Assembly: GCA_022842285.1 (NCBI GenBank)
Contig: JALHPV010000027.1
Location: forward strand, 1-39,933
DNA: 39,933 nt
Reading direction: 5' to 3'
Source: Kofleriaceae bacterium
GTDB taxonomy: Bacteria > Myxococcota_A > Polyangia > Haliangiales > Haliangiaceae
Shown in pieces: positions 1-7,987 of the stretch (position 1 is the first letter of the stretch; each line of letters starts with the position of its first letter). Below the pieces are notes generated by a model. It worked only from the letters and a program-made list of their open reading frames with translations. It was not told where the DNA came from and searched no databases. The position numbers and the translations under genes are program-made.

Positions 1-733
1 GCGCGTAGACCGTCACGTCGGTCGTCGCGGCCAGATCCGTCAGCGCCTCGAGCTGCGCGCGCGCGAGCGTCGACGCCCCGAACACGGTGATGGGCCCCGC
101 TGCCCGCGGGGGAGCCACCCGCGCCTGCCGCCGCAGCCACGGCAACGCGGGCACGGGCGCCGCGCGCAGTGTCTTGCCATCACCGTCAGGCGAGGCGCGC
201 CGGATCGCGGCGCCGAGCAAGGCCGCCTGCCAGCGGGCCTGATGCGTCGCCAGCTCCGACGGCACGAGCCCGGCCAGCAGCGCGGGCATCCAGTCAGGCC
301 GCGTGAGGGCGTACGTCCACGCGAGGTGCGCGAGGTGCTCGGCGAGCTGCACGCGACGTGGGCCGGCGGCATCACCCGCTGCCGGGGCGGCCGCGAGATA
401 GGCCGCGACGGCCGCGTGCTCGCCGATCGCCGTCTCGTCGGCGAGGACGGACGCGACGGCCGCCGCGAGCTGGCTGCGATCGAGCGCGACGAGCCCCGCA
501 GCCTTGGCCGCCGCGTCACCGGCCCACGTGCGCTCGACGAACGCCTCGAACGTGACGATGTCGAGCCCCGCCGCGATCCCACGCGTGAACGCGAGCTGGC
601 GGCGGACGTACCGACCGACGAGGCGCGAGCCGACGACGATGGTGGTCGGCGCGAACGGGTTCGTCGGGGGCAATGCATCGACGAGCGCCTCGAGGAGCTG
701 CTCGACGCGGTTGGCATGACGGGCGCGGAGCAT
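1..733 (-). CDS. recC: RecC-like exodeoxyribonuclease V gamma subunit (N-terminal part, runs off window)
   Basis: The frame is open from an ATG at 733 to the window edge (about 244 residues), so the 3' part is missing. The N-terminus reads MLRARHANRVEQLLEALVDA, then PFAPTTIVVGSR, GRYVRRQLAFTRGIAAGLDI and a later HQARWQAALLGAAI. These match the start of RecC proteins (x-H/A-N-R-x-E-x-L-L, then PF-P-x-x-I-V-V-x-S, then GIAANxDF, then RWQ). RecC is the Chi-recognising, nuclease-holding subunit of the RecBCD recombination and repair nuclease. The start codon overlaps the stop of the upstream lipid kinase by one base (TGATG), so translation is probably coupled. I expect recB and recD beyond the left edge. 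Family call from memory of the motif pattern; fairly sure. Confidence 0.78.
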   Translation of the reverse strand, partial: MLRARHANRVEQLLEALVDALPPTNPFAPTTIVVGSRLVGRYVRRQLAFTRGIAAGLDIVTFEAFVERTWAGDAAAKAAGLVALDRSQLAAAVASVLADETAIGEHAAVAAYLAAAPAAGDAAGPRRVQLAEHLAHLAWTYALTRPDWMPALLAGLVPSELATHQARWQAALLGAAIRRASPDGDGKTLRAAPVPALPWLRRQARVAPPRAAGPITVFGASTLARAQLEALTDLAATTDVTVYA

Positions 734-1671
734 CACGGCCCTCGGGTGAGCATCCAGAGGGCGGCGGGCTTCACCTCGAAGCGGGCGGGGAGGCGGCCAG
801 GCGACTCGCCATCGATGTCGAGCTCGACGTTGGCCGCGGGATCGATGGGCTCCGCCTCGATGATCGTCGCGCGGCGCGCGGACACCTTGGACATGCCGAG
901 GTGCGAGCCCTTGTAGATGCGCCGGCTCGCCGTCATGAGGTCCATGAGGCCGAAGTCGCCGAGCGCGACCACGTCGAGCTTGCCGTCGTCGACCTCGGCA
1001 TCGGGGGCGACCTTCATCGCGCCGCCGAAGTAGCGGCCGTTCGCGATGGCCACGGTGTTGATGGCGAGCTCGATGCGGTCCGCGCCATCGAACGTGACCT
1101 GGACGCGCTGGTTCTCGTACGCGAGGGACGCGCGCACGGAGGCCCAGAGGAACGACAGGCGGCCGAGCTTCTTGCCCGACTGGTTGACGAGCCGATCGAC
1201 GACGCCCGAGACGCCAAACGACGCGATGTTCGCGAACATGCGGGCCGCCGGCGAGCCATCGGTGGCGACGAACGTCAACCGGCCGACGTCGATGCGCTGC
1301 CGGTGGTTCGCGGCGATGACGGCCGCGGCCTCGCGGGTGTCGAGCGGCAGGTCGAAGGTGCGGCGGAAGTCGCCGCCGGTGCCGAAGGGGATGAGCCCGA
1401 AGCTCGCCTCGGGCGCGATCGCTTGGCCGGCCTCGTCGAAGAAGCCGTTGACGATCTCGTTCACGGTGCCGTCGCCGCCGACGCCCACGATGCGCTCGGC
1501 GCCTGCCCTCAGCGCCTCGCGGGCCAGCCGCGTGGCCGCGCCCGCCTGCTCGGTGATCGCCTCGTCGAAGGGGAAGGCGCGGCCCAGCGTCTCGCGCAAC
1601 TCGGGCCAGCGCTTACCGAGTCGCCCACCTTGCGACTTGGGATTGACGATGACGACGGTGCGCGGACCCAT
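733..1671 (-). CDS. YegS/DagK-type lipid (diacylglycerol or sphingosine-like) kinase
   Basis: 312 residues from the chosen start. It opens with MGPRTVVIVNPKSQGGRLG, the NPxSGG-type nucleotide-binding segment. GVGGDGTVNEIVNGF is the diagnostic GGDGTxNEVxNG loop of the DAGK catalytic domain, and IPFGTGGDF corresponds to the PxGTxND motif. The length fits the bacterial YegS/BmrU family, which phosphorylates membrane lipids with ATP at the cytoplasmic face; the actual substrate cannot be told. An ATG 15 bases upstream (1686) would add MVGAA. I prefer 1671, because a TACGGT hexamer at 1687-1692 would act as a -10 and put the transcript start near 1680. The last base of its stop is the first base of the recC start. 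Confidence 0.9.
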   Translation of the reverse strand: MGPRTVVIVNPKSQGGRLGKRWPELRETLGRAFPFDEAITEQAGAATRLAREALRAGAERIVGVGGDGTVNEIVNGFFDEAGQAIAPEASFGLIPFGTGGDFRRTFDLPLDTREAAAVIAANHRQRIDVGRLTFVATDGSPAARMFANIASFGVSGVVDRLVNQSGKKLGRLSFLWASVRASLAYENQRVQVTFDGADRIELAINTVAIANGRYFGGAMKVAPDAEVDDGKLDVVALGDFGLMDLMTASRRIYKGSHLGMSKVSARRATIIEAEPIDPAANVELDIDGESPGRLPARFEVKPAALWMLTRGP

Positions 1672-1760
1672 GGCAGCCCCGACCATACCGTAGGGGTCTG
1701 ACCGCGCTTACGTGACGTGCTCGCCGATGAGGCAGCTCTCCGCGCGCCTCGTCCGCCCGA

Positions 1761-2942
1761 TCACGGAAACCACGAGTATCTATCGAGGTCGTCATCATCA
1801 TCCGCCACGACGCGCAGTCCCGAGCACACGAACGATGGGCGTGCCCGACAGACGGCGACCTGGTGCGAGTCCTCCGGGGTGTCGGGGGCATCGGTGGCTC
1901 GCACGACCAGTTCTGGTCCCGGGCTCGCGGCGATGACCTCGAGGAGCTCCACGGTGAACGCGAGCTCGGCGCGTGGAGACGGGTGAGTGGCGATAACGCT
2001 GGCGCGTTGACCGTCATGCAGGAACGAGACGCCGCACTCGAGCGGGCCGTACACGGTGTCACGCTCGTACCGCCACGCAATTCCCCGGGTCCACGGTGCG
2101 ACCAGGGGCGCTCCGTCCACGTCCACCGCGAACGTGTCGCACTCGGGCGCGTACGCATGGTCGTCGCAGCCAAAATCGTCGCACTCGTTCTCTAACGCGC
2201 GCTCGGCCGCTGCGGCAGCCTCCGCCTCGCCCTCGCACGGGTCGAACGGGGCGGCCCCGACCCCGACCCTGGCCCGGCTTATCCATCCAGCTGCGCGGCC
2301 CGCTCCCCAGACCTCGAGCTCCGAAATGACCACGCTGCGCGCGGTGAGCGAGGTTCCCGGAACGATCGCAGCGACTTCGAGCCGGATCGTACGACGGGCG
2401 CTGACTCGCAGTGCCTGAAGATCGCGCCGCTCCACATCCAGGTCGACCGGAGGCAGCTCCACATCATCGGCGATGACGCGCAGCCGCTTGATGCGTGGAT
2501 GGACGACGAAGAGATCTTCACCCTTCGGCCCTGTCGCCGTGAACCCCGCCGTCAGCCGGATCTCGTGGACATCGATGAGGCCACCGAAGGGATGCGCGAC
2601 GTGGATCCAGGTCCCGCCGAGCGCGCCGGGCCAAGAGCTCCACGCCGTCTGAAGGTCGCGGTCGACCAGGTTGTCCGGCGCATGCTGCGTGGACGTCGAT
2701 GCGACCCGGATCTCCACGTCTCCGCTCCCCACCAGCTCGATGTCCGGAGGGCCGGCGTCCGGGCCGCTCGGCGCCGGCCCCGCGTCGAGTTGCGAGACAC
2801 TCACGGCCATGGTGGCGTCATGAGCAGGCGTGCCGGCATCGGAAGGCGAGGTTGCGAGCGGCGGCGCCGCCGGTTCGGCCCGCTTGCAGCTGGCGCCGCC
2901 CGACAAGCCCACGACCACCATCACCGCTCGCGATAACCGCAT
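1761..2942 (-). CDS. Lipoprotein with discoidin-like (NADase-type glycan-binding) domain
   Basis: 393 residues from the second ATG (2942). The first ATG at 2960 would put MTLYDG before the charged MRLSR signal start. MRLSRAVMVVVGLSGGASC looks like a lipoprotein signal with Cys at residue 19, although the lipobox (GAS-C) is not ideal. A Pro/Ala/Asp-rich linker follows to about residue 75. The next part (DNLVDRDLQTAWSS, then GGTWIHVAHPFGG, then VHEIRLTAGF) has the shape of F5/8 type C or NADase-type glycan-binding folds, in which N-L-x-D-G-D-x-x-T-A-W is typical. The second half is Cys-containing (CDDFGCDD) and unrecognised. It is the last gene after a double-receiver gene, 37 bases away, with a hairpin between. 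Cell-envelope carbohydrate binding is an inference only. Confidence 0.7.
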   Translation of the reverse strand: MRLSRAVMVVVGLSGGASCKRAEPAAPPLATSPSDAGTPAHDATMAVSVSQLDAGPAPSGPDAGPPDIELVGSGDVEIRVASTSTQHAPDNLVDRDLQTAWSSWPGALGGTWIHVAHPFGGLIDVHEIRLTAGFTATGPKGEDLFVVHPRIKRLRVIADDVELPPVDLDVERRDLQALRVSARRTIRLEVAAIVPGTSLTARSVVISELEVWGAGRAAGWISRARVGVGAAPFDPCEGEAEAAAAAERALENECDDFGCDDHAYAPECDTFAVDVDGAPLVAPWTRGIAWRYERDTVYGPLECGVSFLHDGQRASVIATHPSPRAELAFTVELLEVIAASPGPELVVRATDAPDTPEDSHQVAVCRARPSFVCSGLRVVADDDDDLDRYSWFP

Positions 2943-2958
2943 CCCATCGTAGAGCGTC

Positions 2959-2977
2959 AAAGGGCTCCTTCGAGCCC
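2959..2977 (-). terminator. Short hairpin after the receiver gene, weak terminator candidate
   Basis: GGGCTC (2962-2967), a CTTC loop and GAGCCC (2972-2977) form a perfect 6-bp stem. It begins 3 bases after the TAG stop of the double-receiver gene. On the minus strand it is followed only by TTTGACG, so the U-tract is short; it may attenuate rather than fully terminate. Confidence 0.35.
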
Positions 2978-2979
2978 GC

Positions 2980-4032
2980 CTAGCCCGGACCGTCGTTCAT
3001 CGCGCGCTCGATCTTGGTCTTCAGCTCGACGTACCGGCGGAGAAAGTCGTAGTGCTTCTCGCGGAAGGCCTGCGTGTAGCGCCGCTCGCGGGCCTTGACC
3101 CGCCAGGCCTCGGAGAGGTCATCCAGGCGCAGGACGAGCTGCTTGGCGTCGGTGAACGGCTCGACGAGCATGCGCGTGCCGGCCTGCTCGATCAGCTGGA
3201 CGTGCCCGTTGTCGGAGGGCCCCAGGAAGGTCAGCACGACGGTGTCGGGGTGCTGGTTGCGGATCGTGCGCGCGAGCGTGTTGGCGGGGAGGTCGGTGAT
3301 GTCCTCCGCGATCATCGCGTAGTGGAACGCACCGCCGCTGATGCGGTCGAGCCCCTCGCCTGCGGAGTTCGCATGGACGAACGTGAAGCCAGGTGGCGAC
3401 GCCTCGGTCATCGCGGACACGAAGTCATCGACTTGATCGACGACGATCACCCGGAGCTCGTCGAGCTGCACGAGCTTCTTCGGATCCTTGCCCGCCGCGC
3501 GATCGGCGAGGTCGATGGCGCGGCGCTCGGACTCCATGAAGCGCTGGAGGAACTCCTCGTGGACGCCGCGCACGTCGCCGAGCACGCTGTCGATCTCGCG
3601 CTTGCCGACGGAGCGGCCGGCCGCATCGAGCACGCGATCGCGCAGGTACTGCACCGACTCGGGCGCCTTCAGCACGAGGTCGATCGCGCCGGCCCGGACG
3701 GCATCGACGGCGTCCTCGAACGAGCGGCGCGGTGTCAGGGCCACGACCATCGTCGTCGGTGACTCCTGCTTGATCATGCGGATCGTCTCGATGCCGGTGC
3801 GTGGGTCGGGGGTGTCGATATCGACGAGCGCGACGGAGAAGAACTGTCGATCGACGAGCTCCTTCGCGGCGGCCTGGCTCGCGACGGCGGTCACGTGCAG
3901 GTGGATCTCGGAGAGCAGCTGCTCGATGCCGGCGTGCACGCGCGGATCGCCATCGACGACGAGCACCTCGATGCCCACCAGCGCAGCGCTGGGCTGCGGT
4001 CGGTACGTCGAGCTGGAGCTATCGGCCGTCAT
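2980..4032 (-). CDS. Double receiver-domain protein (one canonical, one degenerate receiver)
   Basis: 350 residues with no DNA-binding or enzymatic output domain. Residues about 20-140 form a receiver: acidic pair in VLVVDGDPR, phospho-acceptor Asp in VALVDIDTP, Thr/Ser in VVALTPRRS and Lys in LVLKAPES. A helical linker follows (EFLQRFMESERRAIDLADRA). Residues about 190-310 repeat the fold (LRVIVVDQVDDF, then YAMIAEDITDLP, then VVLTFLGPSDN, then RMLVEPF). There the acceptor position is not a clean Asp and the Lys of the usual K-P-F is replaced by Glu, so this half is probably not phosphorylated. The C-terminus is a basic helix. Its ATG overlaps the stop of the zinc-ribbon gene (ATGA), which implies co-translation. 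It probably relays or titrates phosphoryl signals through protein contacts (inference). Confidence 0.85.
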   Translation of the reverse strand: MTADSSSSTYRPQPSAALVGIEVLVVDGDPRVHAGIEQLLSEIHLHVTAVASQAAAKELVDRQFFSVALVDIDTPDPRTGIETIRMIKQESPTTMVVALTPRRSFEDAVDAVRAGAIDLVLKAPESVQYLRDRVLDAAGRSVGKREIDSVLGDVRGVHEEFLQRFMESERRAIDLADRAAGKDPKKLVQLDELRVIVVDQVDDFVSAMTEASPPGFTFVHANSAGEGLDRISGGAFHYAMIAEDITDLPANTLARTIRNQHPDTVVLTFLGPSDNGHVQLIEQAGTRMLVEPFTDAKQLVLRLDDLSEAWRVKARERRYTQAFREKHYDFLRRYVELKTKIERAMNDGPG

Positions 4033-5144
4033 TCGGTCTCCGGGGGGAGCGGATCGCCATACGGATCTTCGGGGCCTTTCCCGCCGCCGTCCTTCGGTTT
4101 CTTCCTGGGCTTCTTCTCGCCGGACTTCTTCGTCGGCTTCGGATCGACGGGGGGCTCGGCGGTCGGCTTCTCGATTGGCTTCTCGGGGCCTGGCTTGGCG
4201 TCGAGGGGTGGCTTGGCGTCGAGGGGCGGCTTGGCGTCGAGGGGCGGCTTGGCGTCGAGGGGCTTCTGCTCGACTGGCTGCTCGGTCGGCTTGATCTCTG
4301 TCGGCGTGATCGCGACGGGCGTCGTCGCCTTGGTGTCGTCGGCGGGTGGTGGGGGCGGTGGTGTGGGGGGCGTGGGCGTCGGCGTGGCGGGGGCCGGCGG
4401 CGCATCCGTGACATCGGCGACGCGGACGGGCGTCGGCGGCGGCTGGATCGACCCGGTTCGCCCGTCGGCGGCGGAGGGGCCGCCATCAATGGCGCCACTC
4501 TTCGTCGTCGGAGCCGTGACGGTGGGGGGATCGGCGAGACCTTCGAGGAGCATCCAGGTGCCGGCGGTTGCGAGCCCGGCGTCGAAGAGCAGCAGGAAGA
4601 TGATGAGCCCCCAGCGGGTGCGCGCGGGGCGGATCGACTCTTCGAGCGCCGGCGACGCCGAGCGCTTCGGCGACCGATTGCTACCGGCGGGGACGTTCTG
4701 GGGCGGGATGCTCGTGGCCGGTCCGGTCCCGTTGTGGGGCGGGATGCTCGGAGCCGGTCCCGTGCCCTGGTGACGCGCCGCTCCGCCCGAGCTCTGCGGG
4801 GCGCCCGGCATGGGGACGCCGCTGCCGTTGTAGCTGGGCGGGGTCGCGGACCACTGCCCGTTGTTGGCCGGCGGGATGCTGTGCGGAATCCCGGCGACGT
4901 CCGGGCGCGCGCCGGGAAGTGGGGTCGGGGTGGTGGGCATCTCGGGCGGGGCGCTGACCCGCCGGGGCGGAGGGACGCCCGCTTCGGGCGAGATGGAGCT
5001 CAGCGGCTGCACCTGCATCGGGGCATCGCTGTGAATCTTCTCCGTCGGCGCGAGGCGGTTCTCGCCCCCCGCGGCGCGCGCACCACACCCGCCGCAGAAC
5101 CGGGAATCCGGCTCGTTCTGGGTGCCACACTGCGGGCAACGCAT
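4029..5144 (-). CDS. Zinc-ribbon, single-pass membrane protein with Pro-rich repeats
   Basis: 371 residues. MRCPQCGTQNEPDSRFCGGC is a four-Cys zinc ribbon (C3, C6, C17, C20). A long Pro/Gly/Ser-rich disordered segment follows, including the near-repeats APSIPPHNGTGP and ATSIPPQN. One membrane span lies at about 178-200 (GLIIFLLLFDAGLATAG). The C-terminus is rich in Pro, Lys and Thr with four PPLDAK hexapeptide repeats, ending in acidic-basic low complexity. The topology suggests a cytoplasmic ribbon and an outer Pro-rich stalk. It heads an operon with the double-receiver gene, overlapping it by 4 bases, and is divergent from pilT with 76 bases between starts. No clear Shine-Dalgarno; a TACCCT lies 10 bases before the start. 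Role unknown. Confidence 0.85.
   Translation of the reverse strand: MRCPQCGTQNEPDSRFCGGCGARAAGGENRLAPTEKIHSDAPMQVQPLSSISPEAGVPPPRRVSAPPEMPTTPTPLPGARPDVAGIPHSIPPANNGQWSATPPSYNGSGVPMPGAPQSSGGAARHQGTGPAPSIPPHNGTGPATSIPPQNVPAGSNRSPKRSASPALEESIRPARTRWGLIIFLLLFDAGLATAGTWMLLEGLADPPTVTAPTTKSGAIDGGPSAADGRTGSIQPPPTPVRVADVTDAPPAPATPTPTPPTPPPPPPADDTKATTPVAITPTEIKPTEQPVEQKPLDAKPPLDAKPPLDAKPPLDAKPGPEKPIEKPTAEPPVDPKPTKKSGEKKPRKKPKDGGGKGPEDPYGDPLPPETE
4192..4263. repeat. Four tandem 18-bp units inside the zinc-ribbon gene
   Basis: Four near-identical copies of GGCTTGGCGTCGAGGGGC (first copy ends in T) start at 4192, 4210, 4228 and 4246. The period is a multiple of 3, so copy-number change keeps frame; each unit encodes one PPLDAK-type hexapeptide in the extracytoplasmic Pro-rich stalk. 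Confidence 0.95.
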
Positions 5145-5154
5145 CCGGCTCGAA

Positions 5155-5160
5155 AGGGTA
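5155..5160 (-). promoter_or_regulatory. Candidate -10 (TACCCT) for the zinc-ribbon operon
   Basis: Minus-strand TACCCT ends 10 bases before the ATG at 5144, and no Shine-Dalgarno lies between. The predicted leader is only a few bases. No convincing -35 seen. Confidence 0.35.
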
Positions 5161-5199
5161 CCTGATCTACCGCACCGAGAGCCAACCGACGGCGTGTGC

Positions 5200-5205
5200 T
5201 ACCCT
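5200..5205 (+). promoter_or_regulatory. Candidate -10 (TACCCT) for pilT
   Basis: The same hexamer as on the opposite strand at 5155-5160, 15 bases before the pilT ATG at 5221. No purine-rich ribosome site is visible in between. Confidence 0.3.
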
Positions 5206-5220
5206 CATCGGCACGGTCTG

Positions 5221-6393
5221 ATGAGCCAAATCCTCGACCGAGTGCTCGCCGCTGCCCGCCAGCTGGGAGCCTCCGATGTGCACCTGAAGGCGGGACTCCC
5301 GCCCATCTTCCGCATCAAGGGAGACCTGCGGACCGTCCGCGACGTGCCGGCGCTGACGCGTGAGGCGATCGCGCAGTTTGCGGTCCACATGATGAACGAC
5401 CGGCAGCGCGCCGATTTCGAGCAGCACCTCGATATCGACCTCGCCTACGGGACGCCAGACGGCGTGCGGTATCGCGTGAACCTGTTCCAGCAGCGCGGCT
5501 CGGTCGGCATGGTGCTGCGCCTCATCCCGCCGGAGGTCCCGCCGTTCGATCGGCTGAACCTCCCGCAGGCGCTCCTCGATATCTGCGGCAACAGCCGCGG
5601 GGTCGTCCTCGTGACGGGGGCCACGGGCTCGGGCAAGTCGACGACGCTCGCGGCGATGATCGACTACATCAACACGCAGCACGCCTATCACATCGTCACG
5701 ATCGAAGACCCGATCGAATACACGTTCCGCGACAAGCGTTCGGTGCTGAACCAGCGGGAGATCGGGTTCGACACGATGTCGTATTCGCGCGCGCTGCGGG
5801 CCGCCCTGCGCCAGGACCCCGACGTCATTCTCGTCGGCGAGATGCGCGACTTCGAGACGGCGGAGATCGCCATGACGGCCGCGGAGACCGGACACCTCGT
5901 CCTGTCGACTCTGCACACCGTCGATGCGACCGAGACCGTGAACCGCATCGTGTCGATGTTCCCGACGCACCAGCAGATGCAGGCCCGCCTGTCATTCGCA
6001 AGTGTGGTGAAGGCCGTGATCTCCCAGCGCCTGCTCCCCCGCGCCGACGGGAAGGGCATGGTCCCTGCACTGGAGATCATGGTGAACACCGAGCGGGTCC
6101 GGGAGATGATCGAAGATCCCTTGCGAACCAAGGAGATCAAGACGGCCATCTCCGAGGGTCTGCACCCCTACGGGATGGTGACTTTTGACCAGAGCTTGGC
6201 TGGCCTTGTGAAGCAGCGCCTCGTCACGTACGAGGAGGCCCTGAAGCACACGACCAGCCCATCCGACTTCGCCCTTTTGTTCCGCGGGGTTTCAGGCGGT
6301 GCGCAGCAGGCGCGCTGGTCTGGAGATAGCCCCACGGAGCGCAGCCCAACTGGAGCCCATGACGAGTTCGAAATCGAAGGCTTCGAGAAGTAG
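5221..6393 (+). CDS. pilT: PilT-type twitching-motility retraction ATPase
   Basis: 390 residues. The N-terminal PAS-like half (DVHLKAGLPPIFRIKGDLR) and the C-terminal secretion-ATPase core are both present. The core shows Walker A GATGSGKST (about 133-141), Asp box IVTIEDPIEYTF, Walker B DPDVILVGEMRD and His box STLHTVDATETVNRI; all are canonical for PilT. PilT is a cytoplasmic hexamer that disassembles type IV pili during twitching or S-motility. The frame extends upstream to 5122, but that part overlaps the divergent gene and shows no family similarity, so ATG 5221 (MSQILDRVL) is the start. The last 40 residues, after about residue 350, are a non-conserved tail (GGAQQARWSGDSPTERSP). The next gene starts inside it. 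No other pil genes are in the window. Confidence 0.96.
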   Translation: MSQILDRVLAAARQLGASDVHLKAGLPPIFRIKGDLRTVRDVPALTREAIAQFAVHMMNDRQRADFEQHLDIDLAYGTPDGVRYRVNLFQQRGSVGMVLRLIPPEVPPFDRLNLPQALLDICGNSRGVVLVTGATGSGKSTTLAAMIDYINTQHAYHIVTIEDPIEYTFRDKRSVLNQREIGFDTMSYSRALRAALRQDPDVILVGEMRDFETAEIAMTAAETGHLVLSTLHTVDATETVNRIVSMFPTHQQMQARLSFASVVKAVISQRLLPRADGKGMVPALEIMVNTERVREMIEDPLRTKEIKTAISEGLHPYGMVTFDQSLAGLVKQRLVTYEEALKHTTSPSDFALLFRGVSGGAQQARWSGDSPTERSPTGAHDEFEIEGFEK

Positions 6394-7987
6394 TCGCGTT
6401 CTCGTCGCGATCGCCGTGCTCCTCCTCACCACAGGGGTGGCGGCGGCGGGACGGAAGCGCGTGGCCGTGCTGGACTTCGAGGGCACGGACGCGGCGAAGG
6501 TCCAGAAGGGCGTCATCGCCCTCATCAAGAAGAGCCACACCGTCATCACGCAGGACAAGTGGGACGAAGCGGCGAGCGATCTCGGTGCCTCGTCGCTATC
6601 GGAGAAGAACGTCAAGAAGGTCGCGAAGAAGCTGAAGCTCGACGGCGTCGTCTCCGGCGAGGTCGAGAAGCGTCGCGGCGAGTACATCATCCGGATCAAG
6701 CTCCGCGCCGGCACGACCGGTGAGCTGGTCGGCAAGGGCGTGAACGTGAAGTCGTCGAGCTCGCGCCTCGACAGCTCCTCGCAAGATGACCTCCAGGCGG
6801 AGCTCGTCGGCGAGATCACGAGCCTCGACCAGAACCGCGGCAAGTCGGACGACGAGGACGAGGACGAGCGTCCCGCCAAGAAGAAGCCGACCAAGAAGGT
6901 CGAGGACGACGAAGACGAAGAGGAAGACGAGGACGAGGAGGAGGAAGACGCTCCCAAGAAGCCGGCCAAGAAGGTCGTCAAGCAAGACGACGAGGACGAG
7001 GACGAGGACGAGGACGAAGACATGGCCGATCGGAAGCCGAAGAAGGGCTTCTCGAAGAAGGCGCCCAAGGAAGACGACGAGGACGAAGACGAGGAGGAGG
7101 AGGAGGACAACCCGCTCCCCGCGAAGAAGCGCCCGGCCAAGTCCGACGATGACGAGGACGAGACGGAGACGGCCTCGAGCGAGGACGACGAGGACGACGA
7201 TCCGTCGATCTCCGATCGCGACGACGAGGACGAGGACGACGAGGGCAGCAGCCTCTCGGCGAAGGAAGCCCTCGCCCCGGGCGAGCGCGCAGTCGATGCG
7301 GTCGCAGGGCTCTCGATCACCATGCGCCGCCTCGGCTTCAAGTTCGGCCCGGCCGCGACGGTTCCCAATGGCTACAAGGGCGCGCCCGTGCCCGGCGTGA
7401 TGATCGACGCGACCATCTATCCCGGCGCGATCAGCCACAAGAAGGGCGGCTTCGTCGAGAACATCGGCGCGACGATCCTCGTCGACAAGGTTCTCATCGT
7501 CAGCTCGCAGGACCTGATGGGCAACAAGCTCGCGTCCTCGCAGCTCCGCTGGGAGGTCGGCGCCGTCGCCCGCTATCCGATGAAGAGCCTCACCCTCGGC
7601 GGGTCGATCAAGTACGGCCGTCAGAGCTTCGCGATCAGCGGAGACTCGCCAGTGCCCGATGTCGCGTACTCGTACGTGAACCCGTCGGCGTTCGTGCGCA
7701 TCCCGGCCACGCCGAAGATCCTCGTGAACGTCGCCGCGGGCGTCCTCGGCGTCATGGCCACGGGCGAGATCCAGGAGGCGACGCAGTACGGCGGTGCGTC
7801 GGTGCTAGGCATCGACTTCGAGGGCAGCGCGGACTACTCCGTGAAGTCGAACCTGTTCGTCCGCGCGGCGCTGAACGTCCAGACCTTCGCGTTCACGTTC
7901 AAGGGCAACGGCATGCGCTCGATGGACGTCGCCGGGGCACGCGACAGCTACTTCAGCCTCGGCGTCAATCTCGGCTACCTCTACTGA
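6359..7987 (+). CDS. Exported protein: TolB-like N-domain, acidic-lysine linker, beta-barrel-like C-domain
   Basis: 542 residues. The ATG at 6359 has GGAG three bases upstream and lies within the last 35 bases of pilT in another frame, so the two are likely coupled. A signal peptide is clear (VLVAIAVLLLTTGVAAAG). Residues about 25-155 resemble CsgG/TolB-type domains (KRVAVLDFEGTD, then LKLDGVVSGEVEKRRG, then YIIRIKLRAG). Residues about 160-305 are almost only Asp/Glu with blocks of Lys/Pro (KKPAKK). The rest alternates hydrophobic strands (YPMKSLTLGGSIKYG, SLGVNLGYLY) and ends in Tyr, as outer-membrane barrels often do. An outer-membrane protein with a periplasmic domain is the likely picture; function unknown. 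Linkage to pilT hints at a pilus or envelope role (inference). Confidence 0.75.
   Translation: MTSSKSKASRSSRVLVAIAVLLLTTGVAAAGRKRVAVLDFEGTDAAKVQKGVIALIKKSHTVITQDKWDEAASDLGASSLSEKNVKKVAKKLKLDGVVSGEVEKRRGEYIIRIKLRAGTTGELVGKGVNVKSSSSRLDSSSQDDLQAELVGEITSLDQNRGKSDDEDEDERPAKKKPTKKVEDDEDEEEDEDEEEEDAPKKPAKKVVKQDDEDEDEDEDEDMADRKPKKGFSKKAPKEDDEDEDEEEEEDNPLPAKKRPAKSDDDEDETETASSEDDEDDDPSISDRDDEDEDDEGSSLSAKEALAPGERAVDAVAGLSITMRRLGFKFGPAATVPNGYKGAPVPGVMIDATIYPGAISHKKGGFVENIGATILVDKVLIVSSQDLMGNKLASSQLRWEVGAVARYPMKSLTLGGSIKYGRQSFAISGDSPVPDVAYSYVNPSAFVRIPATPKILVNVAAGVLGVMATGEIQEATQYGGASVLGIDFEGSADYSVKSNLFVRAALNVQTFAFTFKGNGMRSMDVAGARDSYFSLGVNLGYLY
6841..7260. repeat. Purine-rich low-complexity tract (GAC/GAG/AAG codons)
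   Basis: About 420 bases in which the plus strand is dominated by GAC, GAG and AAG codons, encoding the Asp/Glu/Lys linker of the exported protein. Imperfect, length-variable-looking runs such as GAGGACGAGGACGAGGACG recur. The pyrimidine-rich complement gives long serine-rich or valine/leucine-rich open frames that are artefacts. Confidence 0.85.

Noticed and set aside
5122-5220. Upstream extension of pilT (33 extra residues)
   Set aside because: It overlaps the divergent zinc-ribbon gene's start, and PilT homologues begin at MSQILDRVL-type sequences (5221).
6292-7438. Serine-rich and Val/Leu-rich frames on the minus strand across 6841-7260
   Set aside because: They are complements of the GAC/GAG/AAG tract in the exported protein gene; no signal or start, and coding direction is fixed by the signal peptide on the plus strand.
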